NCBI GenBank assembly: GCA_963921795.1
Contig: OY997659.1
Coordinates: 28,223,790-28,287,789, forward strand
Source: Nannobrachium achirus
Taxonomy: Eukaryota; Chordata; Actinopteri; Myctophiformes; Myctophidae
Length of the DNA: 64,000 nucleotides
Direction of reading: 5' to 3'
A model generated the notes under the pieces. It did not search any database. It saw nothing but the letters and a program-made list of their open reading frames with translations, and had not been told where the DNA came from. Position numbers and translations under genes: made by a program. Below, in pieces: positions 48,485-60,470 of this stretch (position 1 is its first letter; each line of letters begins with the position of its first letter).

Positions 48485-48640
48485 TTTTCATATGCTGATG
48501 AATTGAATACATAGGACCCCAATGGAAACAAGACCGCAAGGACTTTTTTTATGTTACCCCTTTAAACCAAGTGTTTGACTGTACTCGTGCTGTTTTGCAT
48601 ATCTGTCTAATGAAAAATTCAATCAATCAATCTTTAGTCG
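48485..48640 (+). mobile_element. LINE 3' tail, AATC type
   Basis: Ends GTCTAATGAAAAATTCAATC then AATCAATC, like 32505-32630. Confidence 0.5.
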
Positions 48641-48649
48641 CACGGCGGA

Positions 48650-49340
48650 GGATAAATTAAGCAACACTCAGTCCCTCCACTGCTGACAGATCAACATTGG
48701 AATGATGGAATCATTCAAACAGACCACAGCTTTTGTTGTTGTTGTTTTCTTTTGGTCTTTAAACTCCCCATCGACGACGACGCTCACTTTGTTTTTTCAT
48801 CTGACAGAATTTTCAACAGCGATTTTCCGCTACACATAATATTGGCACGTCTCACACGGAAAATCCTTATGATGCTCGCGAAACGGCGAAGAAATTGTCT
48901 CAAGTGGTTCAAAGCATCTGAAGTGGGAGAGGAGTGGGAGAGAGGATTGATGTTTGTGCTGCGAGCACCAAGCAGCCCCTGGTAACTGGCCCCGGGTCTA
49001 ATCACAGACCAGCACCCCACCCCTTCCACACATAGCAGCCATAGGATTTTCTCTCACTATTCAGTGCTGATAGATGAGCCTCTCTTTGTATTTCAGCCAT
49101 GCACTTTCTTAAATCTGAAAAGCCCATTCATCTTGGGCAAACGCAAGAAGAGGAGGGAGAGGAGGGGGGGAAAAAAACAGCCTCCTAAACTCATTTTTTT
49201 CACCCTTTGCCAGAGAGCTCAAGTGTCGCTCACAAGCTCTCTGAGCACTATATGTCTCTCCTCCATTAATTGTCTCAATACAGAGCCATGTCACGTGCCC
49301 TGACTACAACAACAGACGGGGAGAGATAACCGAGATTGTG
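48650..49340. other. Intergenic, no gene seen
   Basis: Unique-looking sequence; no ORF supported. Confidence 0.4.
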
Positions 49341-49349
49341 CACATTGAC

Positions 49350-49748
49350 TAGAGATGGGACGATATGAAAATTTCATATCACGATTATTGTGACAAAATA
49401 AATCGGGATTTACGATATTATCGCGATAATGGAAATCCATTATCCTGGGGCGGAAACATTTGCAAAAAAATTGCAGATCTACAAGCTCACAACTGTGAGC
49501 TTGTAGATCGGCTATTTTTTGGCAAAGACATTTGATACTGTACTGTATCAAGTACGTATATTATAAGAACCTTTTACCAATTCTAGAGGGTTTAAATGGT
49601 ACCGGATATGCTTGGCAAATAAAAGGTGAATTGATCCCAGTGCATGACGGAGGACGATATCATGATAAATTAAATCTCCATGATACGATTATCTTGAGTG
49701 TTTTTTGTATCACGATAAACGATAATATCGCTTATCGTCCCATCCCTA
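49350..49748. mobile_element. hAT-like element, TAGAGATGGGACGATA family, perfect target duplication
   Basis: Flanked by ACATTGAC at 49342-49349 and 49749-49756. Left end TAGAGATGGGACGATATGAA, right end TTATCGTCCCATCCCTA. It has no coding capacity. Foldback copy 15 lies inside. Confidence 0.93.
49459..49526. repeat. Foldback copy 15 (almost loopless)
   Basis: TTTGCAAAAAAATTGCAGAT then CTACAAGCTCACA, two bases, then TGTGAGCTTGTAGATCGGCT then ATTTTTTGGCAAA. The complementarity reaches the outermost TTTGC/GCAAA. Confidence 0.93.
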
Positions 49749-49759
49749 ACATTGACACA

Positions 49760-50725
49760 TTTATACTCCGTGGTACGGCGGTGTTGCATGCCGAAAGAAC
49801 CGGTTTTCATCAGTGTTTTTCAGCAAGCAGCACCTTTGTGCGATGGAGTGTGAATTAAGTTTTACTCTACTGCACTCTCTCTCCCTTTCCATATTGATAA
49901 TTCCACACCACAGTAGATAAGAATCATTCTGCTTCGTATAGCCTGTTTCACGGGAGAATGATACCGCAAACAACAAAAACAAAAACAAAAATAGAGGTTC
50001 AGTGTTTCCTGATGGACTGGATTAATCTTTGCTTTTCAGGTACACTGCTTTTCAGACGTGCAAGCAAAATAGTTTATCTAGGCTTGCTGTCAAGTGGAAT
50101 TCAAGCATTTAGTGTGCTAGAAAAATGGCAGCGCAATAAATCATCTCTTTTTGTGTAGTGGTAGAGAGAGGCCTTACATGGGATGTTGTGCAGACATGCT
50201 GGCTGAAGTGTAGACACTTCCATTACATATAGCAGCTAAAAACACCACTGTCAACAACATACAAAGTTTAATGGTGCTCTGGTAAACGGAAGGACCAGTT
50301 CTTTACCATCACCATAGCAAAGTGAGAGCCTATTTCCCAAAGAAGATTATCTTACAGCTGGCAATATACACCACTGTATTTTTTTTTACCCCAAAGTGCA
50401 TCTGTGTGCCCATGTGTTAGGAAAGAGATAGTGTCATGTTTAATTAGTGAATTCTCACAGCGATTGTGGACACCTTGTTGACACATCCATTCCGCATGAG
50501 CTATTACTGATTCCTTTGAATGCAATTTGCATAATTATACCTCTTCCTGTCCTGTGAAGCGCATGCCTGAAATACCATGTTGCTCTCAGCAAAACAAGAG
50601 GGGGAATAGCCACATTAACCCTCGTGGCAAAAAAGAAACTCCTAATGGTGAGACCGTTTCCCCCCCTTTGCATTTTATGAGACATGATGGTTTCACAACA
50701 TCAAGCATAATGTAGGGACATGCGC
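49760..50725. other. Intergenic, no gene seen
   Basis: Unique AT-rich sequence without recognisable elements. Confidence 0.4.
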
Positions 50726-50729
50726 GCGA

Positions 50730-50874
<145 letters not shown>

Positions 50875-50879
50875 TCTCG

Positions 50880-53045
50880 ATGCCAGTGAAGGATGACCCA
50901 CATTTCCACAATGGTCTCACTTACAGTACATATTTAAGTTGATCCTCACTCAATATGCAAAACCCACAGTAAACTCCTACAGTTCAAGATGTGTATATTC
51001 TCATTTACATTCTGAATGTTTATAAAGTAAACGTGACCCCCATCTCACTCCCCCCCCACCCCACCCCCACCACAGTAAACACATTCAAAGTCAGAACATA
51101 ACTATCTTATCTCAGGAAGAAATGAACAGTGTGGCATTTCCCTAAAAAAAGAAATCCCATCTTTCTCATCTAATAACATTTGTTTATGTCTGCCATGGGG
51201 CGCATTTGACGAGATAGATACCTTGAACGCTGGGATATGCCGCTCAGTCCAAGCATAAAGAGAGAAATTAAATACCCCCCCCCCTCCCCCCATTGTCTCC
51301 AGACTCCTGGAGAAGGATCAATAAAACATAGCATTAGCTCCTCTCTGAGTTTAAGACCTCCGATGGGGTTTGAATCCCCCATATGATGTTGGAGGAGGCT
51401 TTACTCTTGCACATTAAAAAAACACCAAGAGTTGTATTTTGATGTTTGAATTAATCAGCGGAGAGCTCCTTCAGAACAAAAAGCTCTGATGTTGCCTATG
51501 GGATCCGTGTGCCATCTGGGATTCGAACGGCAAGTATTTAAAAGCATGTTTTGATGAATGTGTTTCAACAGCCATAATAAGCCAAAGTTAAACAGCTAAT
51601 CTAGAGACCCTCTTCATATCTGAATACAAAAGTATTCTTTGCAAGTGTTCCTGCATTGTCTACCGGAAATTCTTTCCTCGGTTTAATCTTCCCCCTCGGA
51701 GAGAGAGCGTCACTTCAAAGAATTACCCGAAATGGGGATGTTGACGAAAAACAAAGCAATTGCGTTTTCCACTCCAACATAACTTCCAACTTGAAGGTTA
51801 AACCTCAAGTGGGATCTAATCACAATGCTGATTAAAATATAGGGCACTTTATGCAGACTGGATCCACACAATGAGGGATCCGAATAATAATGTTGATGGT
51901 TGAACAAAAGGCAAAGGTTGCAGCTGAAGGAGGATAGGGTGACCCCATTATTGTGTTATTTCAAAGAGGAAAAAAAGTGTCCTGTGGGCTCGACTCCATC
52001 AATAGGCTGAAAAGTTGGTAACATGGAGGCATGTGTTCACTCACGTGTGCAACGAAGGAACAGCTCGAAGCTGATAGCTTCGGGGAAGAAGCAAAAGGCT
52101 TGATCACTGAAAAACTAAAGTAAACAATTCCCCCTAACCAACCGTCTAGATTTTCCCTTCAGCGGCAGTGCTACTTGACAGTTAGAAGCTGCATAAAGAG
52201 GTGCTTATCTCTTTTTAAAAAAGTCTTCATCATTATACATTATTTTATTATTGGCTGATACAATCCCTAGTGTTAATATAAACATGAGAACCTACCTAAT
52301 GAGTTCATTAAACACCACAGGATGTTACTGTCTATGTGTACTTAAATGTGTCTCAGTTGCCACGTGTTAATGTTTGTTGCACAGAACATGCTGTTAAATA
52401 CTACAGTTGCCATTTCAAACAGGGTTGGCGAAAGCTTCACTAATGAACACCAATAGGAAAGATTGACAGACAGACAGTAAGAGAAAGAGAGCAAGACAAA
52501 GAGCGAGAGAGTGTTAGCCTTCTTAAAGGTCTTCTAAAGACATGGAAGACAGCATTCTTAAAAGCAAGTGATCTCCCACTAGAGCAATAATCAGTTCAGT
52601 TGAGCTTCACCACAGTGTAATTTTCCTCTAATTTCTAATCTTTATCAAAGAATGAGAAGCTAAGTGCTTTCCACACACACGCACACTATCGTGGCATTTC
52701 TGCGGGCACGCTATGGACCAGAGTGATTAGAGAACTTAGAATGCAAAGGCGTCCCCTGAAACTGAATGCATTTACAATCCCATTAAAAATGGAATTGTGT
52801 CTATGGGCCAACTGTAAATTTGAAATATCATCCCTGCACTAGTTTGGATTTTTTCATCAGCTGCCTCCTTCTCTGTCTTGTTGAATCTGTCAGAGGTTAT
52901 GAACAATTTGCCCATAGAAATAGTCACTTTCTTTACCATTATGAAAAGTGTATGGCTCATCATTTGGACAATTCTCTCATTCAGGGCTGCGTTTACATGC
53001 ACATGTACTGTATATTCCACTATTCAGAATTCATTCAGAATAAAA
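50880..53045. other. Intergenic, no gene seen
   Basis: Mostly unique; short C-rich tracts near 51048-51070 and 51276-51290. ORFs do not look coding. Confidence 0.4.
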
Positions 53046-53050
53046 AAAAT

Positions 53051-53410
53051 GGGAGATATGCGACCGCCAGGTCCCATACACAAACTTTAGAAGGCAATGG
53101 TAGCCATTCAGGAGGGAATATGGGAAATGGGACAGATCCATGTTGATGATATGACTTAGATACTGTGTACCGCTTTGCGTGATTTTAGCGCAGAATCTGT
53201 AGGAGCAGTGTCCAAAAATGTGTTTTGCAAGAATCAGCCTCATGGTGTCGCTAGAAGAGGGCCATGTGAGAAGTGAAGGGGTGGAGGTGTGAGGGGTGGA
53301 GGTTGTGGTCTGGCAGCCAAGGAGTGTGTGTGCAAAGTCTGGCATGGATAGGGGCAACGGTGGAGATATGAGTAGGGGAAATGTGTGACATGGCGTGACA
53401 GACTGACTGA
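53051..53410. repeat. Interspersed repeat, second large copy
   Basis: Matches 33067-33305 over about 230 bp and continues with GCCAAGGAGTGTGTGTGCAA and GATAGGGGCAACGGTGGAGA. The latter block is also seen in complement at 63700-63770. Confidence 0.8.
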
Positions 53411-53972
53411 CTGTCTGCCGGTGGAGCTTGTCATAGTAACTTGCAACCTGACGGTCGCAAATATTCCATTCCAGTCAATTTGAATAGAATATTTCATTCC
53501 GGCCTGGAGGGGTGGTACAGTATATACCATTTGATATGGGATATACTTTTATTCAGATTCCATGTAAACAGTTGGGTATGAATCTCTGCAGTTGCCATAG
53601 CACCTCAAATCATAACTGACTTCGGAAACTTCCCACTGGACTTCAAGCAACTCTGACTTCAGAAGGTTGACATTTCTATTATAAATCCTTGTTTTGAGTG
53701 GTCTCGTGTAATATTGTAATATTATATATATGTTTTAACAAAAAAAGGTTTGGAATAATTCACTGAATGTCCAATGTATTTAGAATATATGAAAGTTTCA
53801 AGAAATATATGAATGTTTCAAGAAAATGTACTTTTACACAATATTCAAATTTTTCAAGAAGGATCTGTATAATTATGGTGATATAGCTAATGCCATATTG
53901 TACTACAGGTAGACAAGTGTCCGAAGGGCACCAGCCTACACAATGAGCACTTCAGCAGTAAATCACTTACAT

Positions 53973-54360
53973 CAGTTCTCAACCTTTTCAAGCTGTGACC
54001 CCCAAAATAATCATAATTTAACTGGGGACCCCCCCCCCCCCCCCCCACCCTGACGAGCAATAAGAGTTGAGGCATAACATTTTGTATTAAATGGTTCTAT
54101 TGTGAAAATAGCTGATCTACATGCTCACAACGCGTTGCTATTTTCACAATTTCTGCCTCTAATATTTGAAATATGGCCAATGTTTAATTTGTCATTTGTC
54201 CTTAAATTGTCATCTAGAAATGTGCAGATACCGTCGATACACTTAAACTTTATGTTGGTTTGTTCACTGTTGAGTGAGAAAACAATGTTGCACATTAAGC
54301 AAATCATTTGGGGACCCCCTAAAACAATGGGGGTCCCGACCCACAGGTTGAGAACCACTG
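53973..54360. mobile_element. hAT-like element, GGTTTTCAACC family, copy 2
   Basis: Flanked by ACTTACAT at 53965-53972 and 54361-54368, exact. Left end CAGTTCTCAACCTTTTCAAG, right end CACAGGTTGAGAACCACTG. Includes a C17 run and a broken foldback. Confidence 0.92.
54099..54150. repeat. Foldback copy 16 (right arm deleted internally)
   Basis: ATTGTGAAAATAGCTGATCT then ACATGCTCACAACGCG, then only GCTATTTTCACAAT. The GTTGTGAGCTTGTAGATC part of the right arm is missing. Confidence 0.82.
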
Positions 54361-54369
54361 ACTTACATT

Positions 54370-56240
54370 GGGGAAGTGGTACAAATGTGAAAGCCCATTC
54401 AATCAGTGAAGCTGACAGGTCAGGGTTAGCCAATCTGGGAAGCCAACGGTTGGTCCGATGGAATTGCCACTCGGGTTACACACCATCTAACTATTTTCAA
54501 TTTCCACTGCTATTTCAAAAGTATACAGATATTCGATGCAGCTCTAGCTCTGGTTATTCAATGGGCTCCAGACCTCATTGAATCACCAATAAAGAGTCAC
54601 GCAACATTTGCACAATTCTTCAACATATTTATATCAAACGTGGCGATGCAATAGTAACATAATGTTGCATCTTAATTTCTGGACAGCGAATGGAATGGAT
54701 TGAAAATAATGGAATTGACCGTTTAGAAAGTTAGCATAGTTAACACATACAAAGATATTGGCTACAGTATATGCCTGCATCATAGTTTTGAACAATCTCA
54801 GTGCACACACGTTGGACAGAGAGCTAGCACAAACTGCTTCATGTACAGGGCAAATTTCAAGTCGCACTAAATGGATATGCCACTCAATATAATAAATCCT
54901 ATATGTTATTCTGTGGCAGGTGGGGGCAGTCGAGCATTGTTGGGGACAGAGAGAGAGGCAACGCCATTCATAATAAATCCTTCCCTATATAGGAAATGAT
55001 GCAGGCCTGAACATAAGACGCCACACCAAGCATTGAATTCAGATTGTTTTGTTTTTTTTACCAAAAGGCAAAATTAATAACCTTTTTTAATTTCTATCTT
55101 TCCTACAAGGGGTGCATATAGAGCCCTATTTTAAGCTGGGGGCAGGGTTTCTGAAAGCGAGTGGTTTGGACTGGTTCTGACTTGAGTTTAGTTGGGTGAA
55201 TACCTTTTCACACTTGACATCATAAACATTCTAAATGGTCCAGGTTTATTTCTTTTTGTTTATTTAAAATTTTTGTGAATATCAGCAGGTGACAGGAAAT
55301 AAACACGGGTCCAAGCTGTTCCCTAGCAACCCAAAGCCACTAACAAGTACTATTAAGCCACTTATGCAGGAAAGTACTACCATAAAATTGAATGAAGTAC
55401 ATTTGTTTGGAATGTTTTGTCTGCATGAGTTCTCCGAGGTACAGTATATGCGGAGCCGCTACATTCGACTACATGGTCAAGGACAGACCAATCAATAACA
55501 TCTGTGAACATGCTCTACAGCACCTATCTCCCAAAGCCACAAACCAGAGCACAAAGACACAAACATGTGTTTTCATCATGGTGTGAGAGCTGAGAAATAA
55601 GAGCCCACACCAAGCACTGGATTTGGATTGGATTCCCCACAAGGGAAAATTAAGTTTTATTATAGCCTACCGTTTTATTATATATTTTTATAACATGAAC
55701 TATGGCCTCTCAAAGCTACACACCAGTGCACAAAGACTCAAACCTGTGCTTTCATCAAGACATGAAAGCCGAGGCAGAATAAACAATAAATGCATTCGCT
55801 TTGTGGAGGTCCCCCCCACACACACACACACACAACCACCCACCCACGCTCGCACGCACGCACACACACTTACATGCGCGCACCCGCACATGCACACACA
55901 CCCGCACACACACTCCTCTTGAGTGTCCAGCAGCCGTTCACACAGGCACCTTTCTTTACACCATTTCTTCCTGATTTGATTCTAGTTAACACTTAGGTTT
56001 TCAAGTTTTCCCCATTTATCAACACACAGCATACAATTATGAATTTCAATTATAAATAGGCATGTTAAAAGAAATACCAAAATATTTTGTTCAATAGAGA
56101 GATCATTTTCAGACTGAAAGCAGCTCAATACTGGCTGATATATTACACCAATCAACAGGAAAATTCCATAAAGACTGTCTGTCAATTACTTTTTCCATAT
56201 GGGTTTTGGAAAATGAAAAAATGTCAAATATGTAAATCCT
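54370..56240. other. Intergenic, no gene seen
   Basis: Unique sequence with a CA/GCAC-rich patch at 55818-55915. No supported ORF. Confidence 0.4.
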
Positions 56241-56249
56241 TCCTCCTAA

Positions 56250-56567
56250 GATACAGTATGTCACGAGGAAAACCTGAAAGAATATCTGTTTCCATTAGGA
56301 CAGATCGAAAATAACTTGTTTACTTGGTGTTTACCCACTTAAACCCCAGCATCAGTATTCTGGGTGGAACATTCACCAAAAATAGTCAATCTACAAGCTC
56401 ACAGCACATCACGTTGTGATGCGTTGTGAACTTGCAGATCTGCCATATTTGGTGAAGAGACTGTGTGCTATAGAATGAAAAAGAACACACCAAATACAGT
56501 GCAAGTGACATTGATAAATTCCAAATATCATCAAAGTATTCTGAGGCACCCAATTTGAGAAGCCCTG
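56250..56567. mobile_element. hAT-like element, second copy of the 15.7-kb element
   Basis: Same order of blocks as 15700-16073 (TAAGATACAGTA, CTGTTTCCAT, AATAACTT, ACCCC...ATTCTGGG, foldback, ACAGTGCAAGT, GATAAATTCCAAATATC). The right end is AATTTGAGAAGCCCTG. Left end not found. Confidence 0.55.
56372..56456. repeat. Foldback copy 17
   Basis: TTCACCAAAAATAGTCAATC then TACAAGCTCACAGCAC pairs with GCGTTGTGAACTTGCAGATC then TGCCATATTTGGTGAA. Confidence 0.85.
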
Positions 56568-57499
56568 TTCTAGAGGAAGGCTGTGGTTTCTATTAGCTTA
56601 GAATCCCCATTGATGATGCCATTGGTAGGCACGTTTCTTAACTGTTCATGGCTCAGCAAAGAGATGCAGAGTGAGATGGAAATAGTGCCATCCAATAGAG
56701 GACCAATTGTACGAAGATACGGTTGAAATTGGGTGACGTGCTCCTTTTAGTTGAGTTACGTTTGACATTGATTTGGGGTTGATTTATCTTTCAGTGTAGA
56801 CTGCACTGTCGTACAAACAGCAATGTCAATAGAACGAATAGCAGGATTCACAATAACAACATTACGCTTGCCTCAAACACAGATGAATAGTTCCATTGAA
56901 ATCTCTATATGGAACGCTCCAGAACTGTACGCACCCTGGTAGACGAGCAATAAGGGCTGTTACCAACAGAAGATAAGTCAGCCGTATTCCTTGCCATGAA
57001 AAGTTTTGAAGATTGCAGCCTTTTATTTTGTTGCTGAAAATAGTTGAATTCCCCATTTTGACAACTTTCATTCTGAGAACAAAACAAGTGTTGGCTTAAT
57101 TCATTTAACAAAACATCTCCCCAAGTTCGACATCACCTGCAGCCTGAACGGTGCCTATGTTAACCATTATTATAATCATTTTGATTTGTATGCATCTAAA
57201 ATGTAGACGTTTTTGAGATTCTGAATTAGCTTTATACCTCAGATCAATATTTCGTGATCGTGATTTTTACAGTTTCCTTCCATAGATACCCTACAAATAA
57301 TACAAATAATCAGTAGTGTCTACATGTATAACGAAACATGGTACGGTTACAATTTGACTCAATCTCAATACCAGTTTCACCCTCTTCCGACCTACTTACT
57401 TACATGCAGCCAGGTTAGTAGAAGCTATTGCACAGCCTATAGCAACCAGATATAATTAATTCAGTTAAAAGTCATCTATCTATCTATTCATTCACAAAA

Positions 57500-57501
<2 letters not shown>

Positions 57502-57582
<81 letters not shown>

Positions 57583-57583
57583 G
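57502..57583. repeat. (TCTG)n microsatellite
   Basis: About 20 CTGT units. Confidence 0.95.
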
Positions 57584-57657
57584 GAGCATAATTTGGGCCC
57601 TGTCCGACCAAACATGCCGTATGTCTCTCATATGACCTGAGGGTGTGCAGTGCCAAT

Positions 57658-58020
57658 TAGGGTTGGGATCTTTTAGGATTTTAATGATTCCGGTTTCTTA
57701 ACCATTCCCTCTTAACGGTCCGATTCCTTAACGGTTCCCTTTAACGATTCCTATAGGGGGTTCCAAATGGAGTCTGTAAGTCTGTAACTCTGAGAGTGTA
57801 CAAATGGAACCAAATGGACCCTTACGGTCCATTTGTTCATTCAGAGTTATCCTTGAAATTAAAATGTTTGTATAGCAGACGTGAAGTCAATCCACATACT
57901 ACAGTAGCTCTGACAGTGTGCTAAAAAACGGTTCCGGAAAATGTTCCAAATGTGATGGAACCGATTCCGGTTCCTCAATGTTGGATCCTACGGTTCCTCC
58001 GGTTCCGGATCCCAACCCTA
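57658..58020. mobile_element. hAT-like element, TAGGGTTGGGATC family
   Basis: Flanks GTGCCAAT (57650-57657) and GAGCCAAT (58021-58028), one difference. Left end TAGGGTTGGGATCTTTTAGG, right end GTTCCGGATCCCAACCCTA. Contains a second-family foldback (57785-57850). Confidence 0.88.
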
Positions 58021-58502
58021 GAGCCAATGAATGGCAATTGCGGGGACCAACGGTTTCCGAGAACTGAAAAACCAAGAATATATATTTTTTTCCAGAGCGC
58101 TGCCGTGTAGCTGCGGTGTCGCACACACACATAGGTGCCGCTTGACATTGCAGTTATGGTTGGCGCTCTGAGAAATCGGTCTATATCTGTCTTGCCGCGG
58201 GTCTGGGGAAGATGCACCGAATCTCTGTATGGCGTTGGCAGATGGGGAGTGTGGACACCAGCTTCTCTGATTGCCGGCTTACCTGAGCTTTGCTGCTCGT
58301 CTATGCCGCTTAGCCAATTCATACATTTGGCATTGTGTGCTACGTAACAAATAGCAAAGTTTACAAGAAGCATAAATATCTGTATCCGTCTGTCCGCAGG
58401 GTCTGCTGAGGATGCATTAACTCTATGTTTGGGGCAGGGGTGTTGCACCAAATTCTGGGCCCTGGGTACAAGGATTCACTTCAATTATTTTGTGCTTTAA
58501 AT

Positions 58503-58560
58503 ATTGAAAAACAGCAGGTATACAAGCTCACAGCACGGCCGCGAGTTTGTAGATTGTGAA
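58503..58560. repeat. Foldback copy 18 (decayed)
   Basis: ATTGAAAAACAGCAGGTATA then CAAGCTCACAGC pairs with GCGAGTTTGTAGATTG. Confidence 0.65.
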
Positions 58561-58624
58561 CATTTATGTAAGTCTTTGTATATTTCAAATCCTTCTAAGG
58601 TTTTTCGAAAAACCAATGTTATGT

Positions 58625-58984
58625 CAGTGGTGCTCAAACCTTTTCATGTGAAGGACCCCCAAAATGATATGTATTTGGCCACGGACCCCCATCTCAAAAT
58701 ATTTCGTTCCAGGGACCCACCCAGAAGCAAAATCTGAGTTACAAATGTTCACTTAAAAAATACACATATTCAAAGATATGCACACATTTTCACGACTTTT
58801 CAAAAATAGCAGATATACAACCCCACAGCGCAGCACTCGGTGCCGGGCTGTGAGCTTGTAGATCTGCTATTTTTCAATAGCTAAAGTATCAAATAAATAA
58901 GGCCCCTCCACCTTGGGCCCTGGTATTTCAGTCCCACTTTTCCCCCCCTTGTGACGCCCCTGACCCAACCCATTGGAACCACTG
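58625..58984. mobile_element. hAT-like element, CAGTGGTGCTCAAACC family
   Basis: Left end CAGTGGTGCTCAAACCTTTT, right end CCCATTGGAACCACTG. I see no target duplication. Foldback copy 19 is inside. Confidence 0.7.
58797..58878. repeat. Foldback copy 19
   Basis: TTTTCAAAAATAGCAGATAT then ACAACCCCACAGC pairs with GCTGTGAGCTTGTAGATCTG then CTATTTTTCAATA. Confidence 0.85.
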
Positions 58985-58989
58985 ATTGG

Positions 58990-60100
58990 CAAAGCTTAAA
59001 TGCGTCATGTTTGTGCAGCTTAACCAATTTGGGTGGCAGCGTGTACAGTATGCCCTAGTATGCACAGCAGCCATATTGGAAGGAAATTGGGCCCCTTCCT
59101 TACTTCCTTCACAGGTGTTAGTTACCATTGCCAATGATAGATTTGAATACCTTACCTGTCATCTGGCATGGCCGGGCGCTCCATCTACAGTAGCACAACT
59201 GCGTGGGTGGGTGGGGGTGGTCAATCTCTGTCACTGCACTAGCAACTCCTACAGGTTGGTCAGGGCACCGGTTCAGCGGGGAGTGGAACTAGGAAGGGTA
59301 CCGTGGTCACATGGTTTGTCATCCTCCCAAGACCAGGCAGTCGGGTCAGCAGTGATAGAGGCTACAAGGGAGAATTCAAAAAACAACTAAATTGAGAGAA
59401 AATGCAGGGGGGAAAATATAAAGAAAGAAAAAACTACAAACAATATAGTATGCGGTATTCTGACTACTGGGTCATGACATTTGGGACATGCCATTCTCAT
59501 GCATAACAGTACTTTTGCTTGTTTTTGTAGCATACAGTAGGCTACATTGTGTTTTGTGCTGCAAACTAAATAAGAAAAACACCATCAACTTGAACTTGAA
59601 ATGATATCCAAACATCATGTGCAGTGCATGTTTGGATATAACAGAATAGGCTAGTCATGATTATAGCCATTAAACAGGCTGTGAAAAGAAAACAGGATTA
59701 TGTGGGTATACATGGCAGATTTGAACTTGACGGTCACTGTGACTGTCAGATGGATACAGTTATTGTTCACCAATTCTTAAATGACAAAGGTATCCCAATT
59801 CTATGTTATGAACATGTGAGGCGACCACTGAATGGGGCACTTTCTGCTTGCGCAAAGGCACACATGCACGCACGCACACTATAAAGCATGTAGGCTATTT
59901 AGCCGTTTGTGGAAAATAAATTGAGCTGTATTATTAATGGCTGTAGCCTATACGTTGATCATGAACAGTGCAAAAAAATACCTCCAAGCAATGGCATGTT
60001 TTTTCCCCCCACTTCTCCTTTTGCTATATTTACCCCCATAGGCACTCTCAAAACAGGCTTAGGGGTTTTAAGAGGGCTTTTTTTTTCTTATATTCTAAAG
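58990..60100. other. Distal upstream region of pcdh8
   Basis: Unique-looking sequence between the last hAT-like element and the pcdh8 core promoter. No ORF supported. Confidence 0.4.
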
Positions 60101-60108
60101 CGAGAGGG

Positions 60109-60113
60109 ATTGG
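60109..60113 (-). promoter_or_regulatory. pcdh8: CCAAT box (inverted) of pcdh8
   Basis: ATTGG 36 bp upstream of the TATA box, a usual distance for an NF-Y site. Confidence 0.5.
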
Positions 60114-60121
60114 TCACACTT
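60114..60121 (+). promoter_or_regulatory. pcdh8: T-box-like half site in the pcdh8 promoter
   Basis: TCACACTT differs at one base from the T-box half site TCACACCT. In zebrafish, papc expression depends on the T-box factor spadetail/Tbx16 (established). Binding here is an inference. Confidence 0.3.
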
Positions 60122-60148
60122 GGTCTCATTAGCATGAGGAGCTGTAGC

Positions 60149-60154
60149 TATAAA
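60149..60154 (+). promoter_or_regulatory. pcdh8: TATA box of pcdh8
   Basis: GCTATAAACACC, 320 bp upstream of the start codon, after a GC-poor stretch. It predicts transcription starting near 60180 and a leader of about 290 nt. Confidence 0.6.
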
Positions 60155-60239
60155 CACCGCCGCTGCAGAATTTGGAGCTGTGTTGAGTGAGGGCGAGGCA
60201 ACAAGCTGCGCGTCTCTACCGGCTGGCTCCGCTCCGCGC

Positions 60240-60241
<2 letters not shown>

Positions 60242-60293
<52 letters not shown>

Positions 60294-60303
60294 CGAGAGC
60301 GAG

Positions 60304-60351
<48 letters not shown>

Positions 60352-60358
60352 CGCGCGC
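60242..60358. repeat. pcdh8: (GA)n / (GAGC)n tract in the pcdh8 5' leader
   Basis: GA repeats with a GAGAGC block in the middle (about 60285-60310), ending GCGCGCGCGC. The transcribed strand would carry an almost pure purine tract of over 100 nt. Confidence 0.95.
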
Positions 60359-60402
60359 AAGTAACTTTGCGCACAGTTTCAGTTCAGAGCAGGAGCAGGT
60401 GC

Positions 60403-60456
60403 ATGCTGGTGCTGGATGGAGAGCGCGTGAGAGGCTGCCTCGCTGGGAAGAAATAA
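60403..60456 (+). promoter_or_regulatory. pcdh8: Upstream ORFs in the pcdh8 leader
   Basis: A 17-codon ORF starts ATGCTGGTGCTGG at 60403 and stops at TAA 60454-60456, 14 bp before the main start. A second ATG at 60416 opens a four-codon ORF (stop at 60428-60430). Neither is in frame with pcdh8. They matter only if transcription starts upstream, as the TATA box suggests. Confidence 0.5.
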
Positions 60457-60470
60457 CAACTCCTTGAAAG

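Noticed and set aside
54102..54581. 159-codon ORF on the plus strand
   Set aside because: It starts within a foldback and runs through a hAT-like element into unique DNA, with no protein similarity that I recognise.
57975..58451. 158-codon ORF on the minus strand
   Set aside because: It overlaps the right end of the hAT-like element at 57658-58020 and shows no domain or codon signal.
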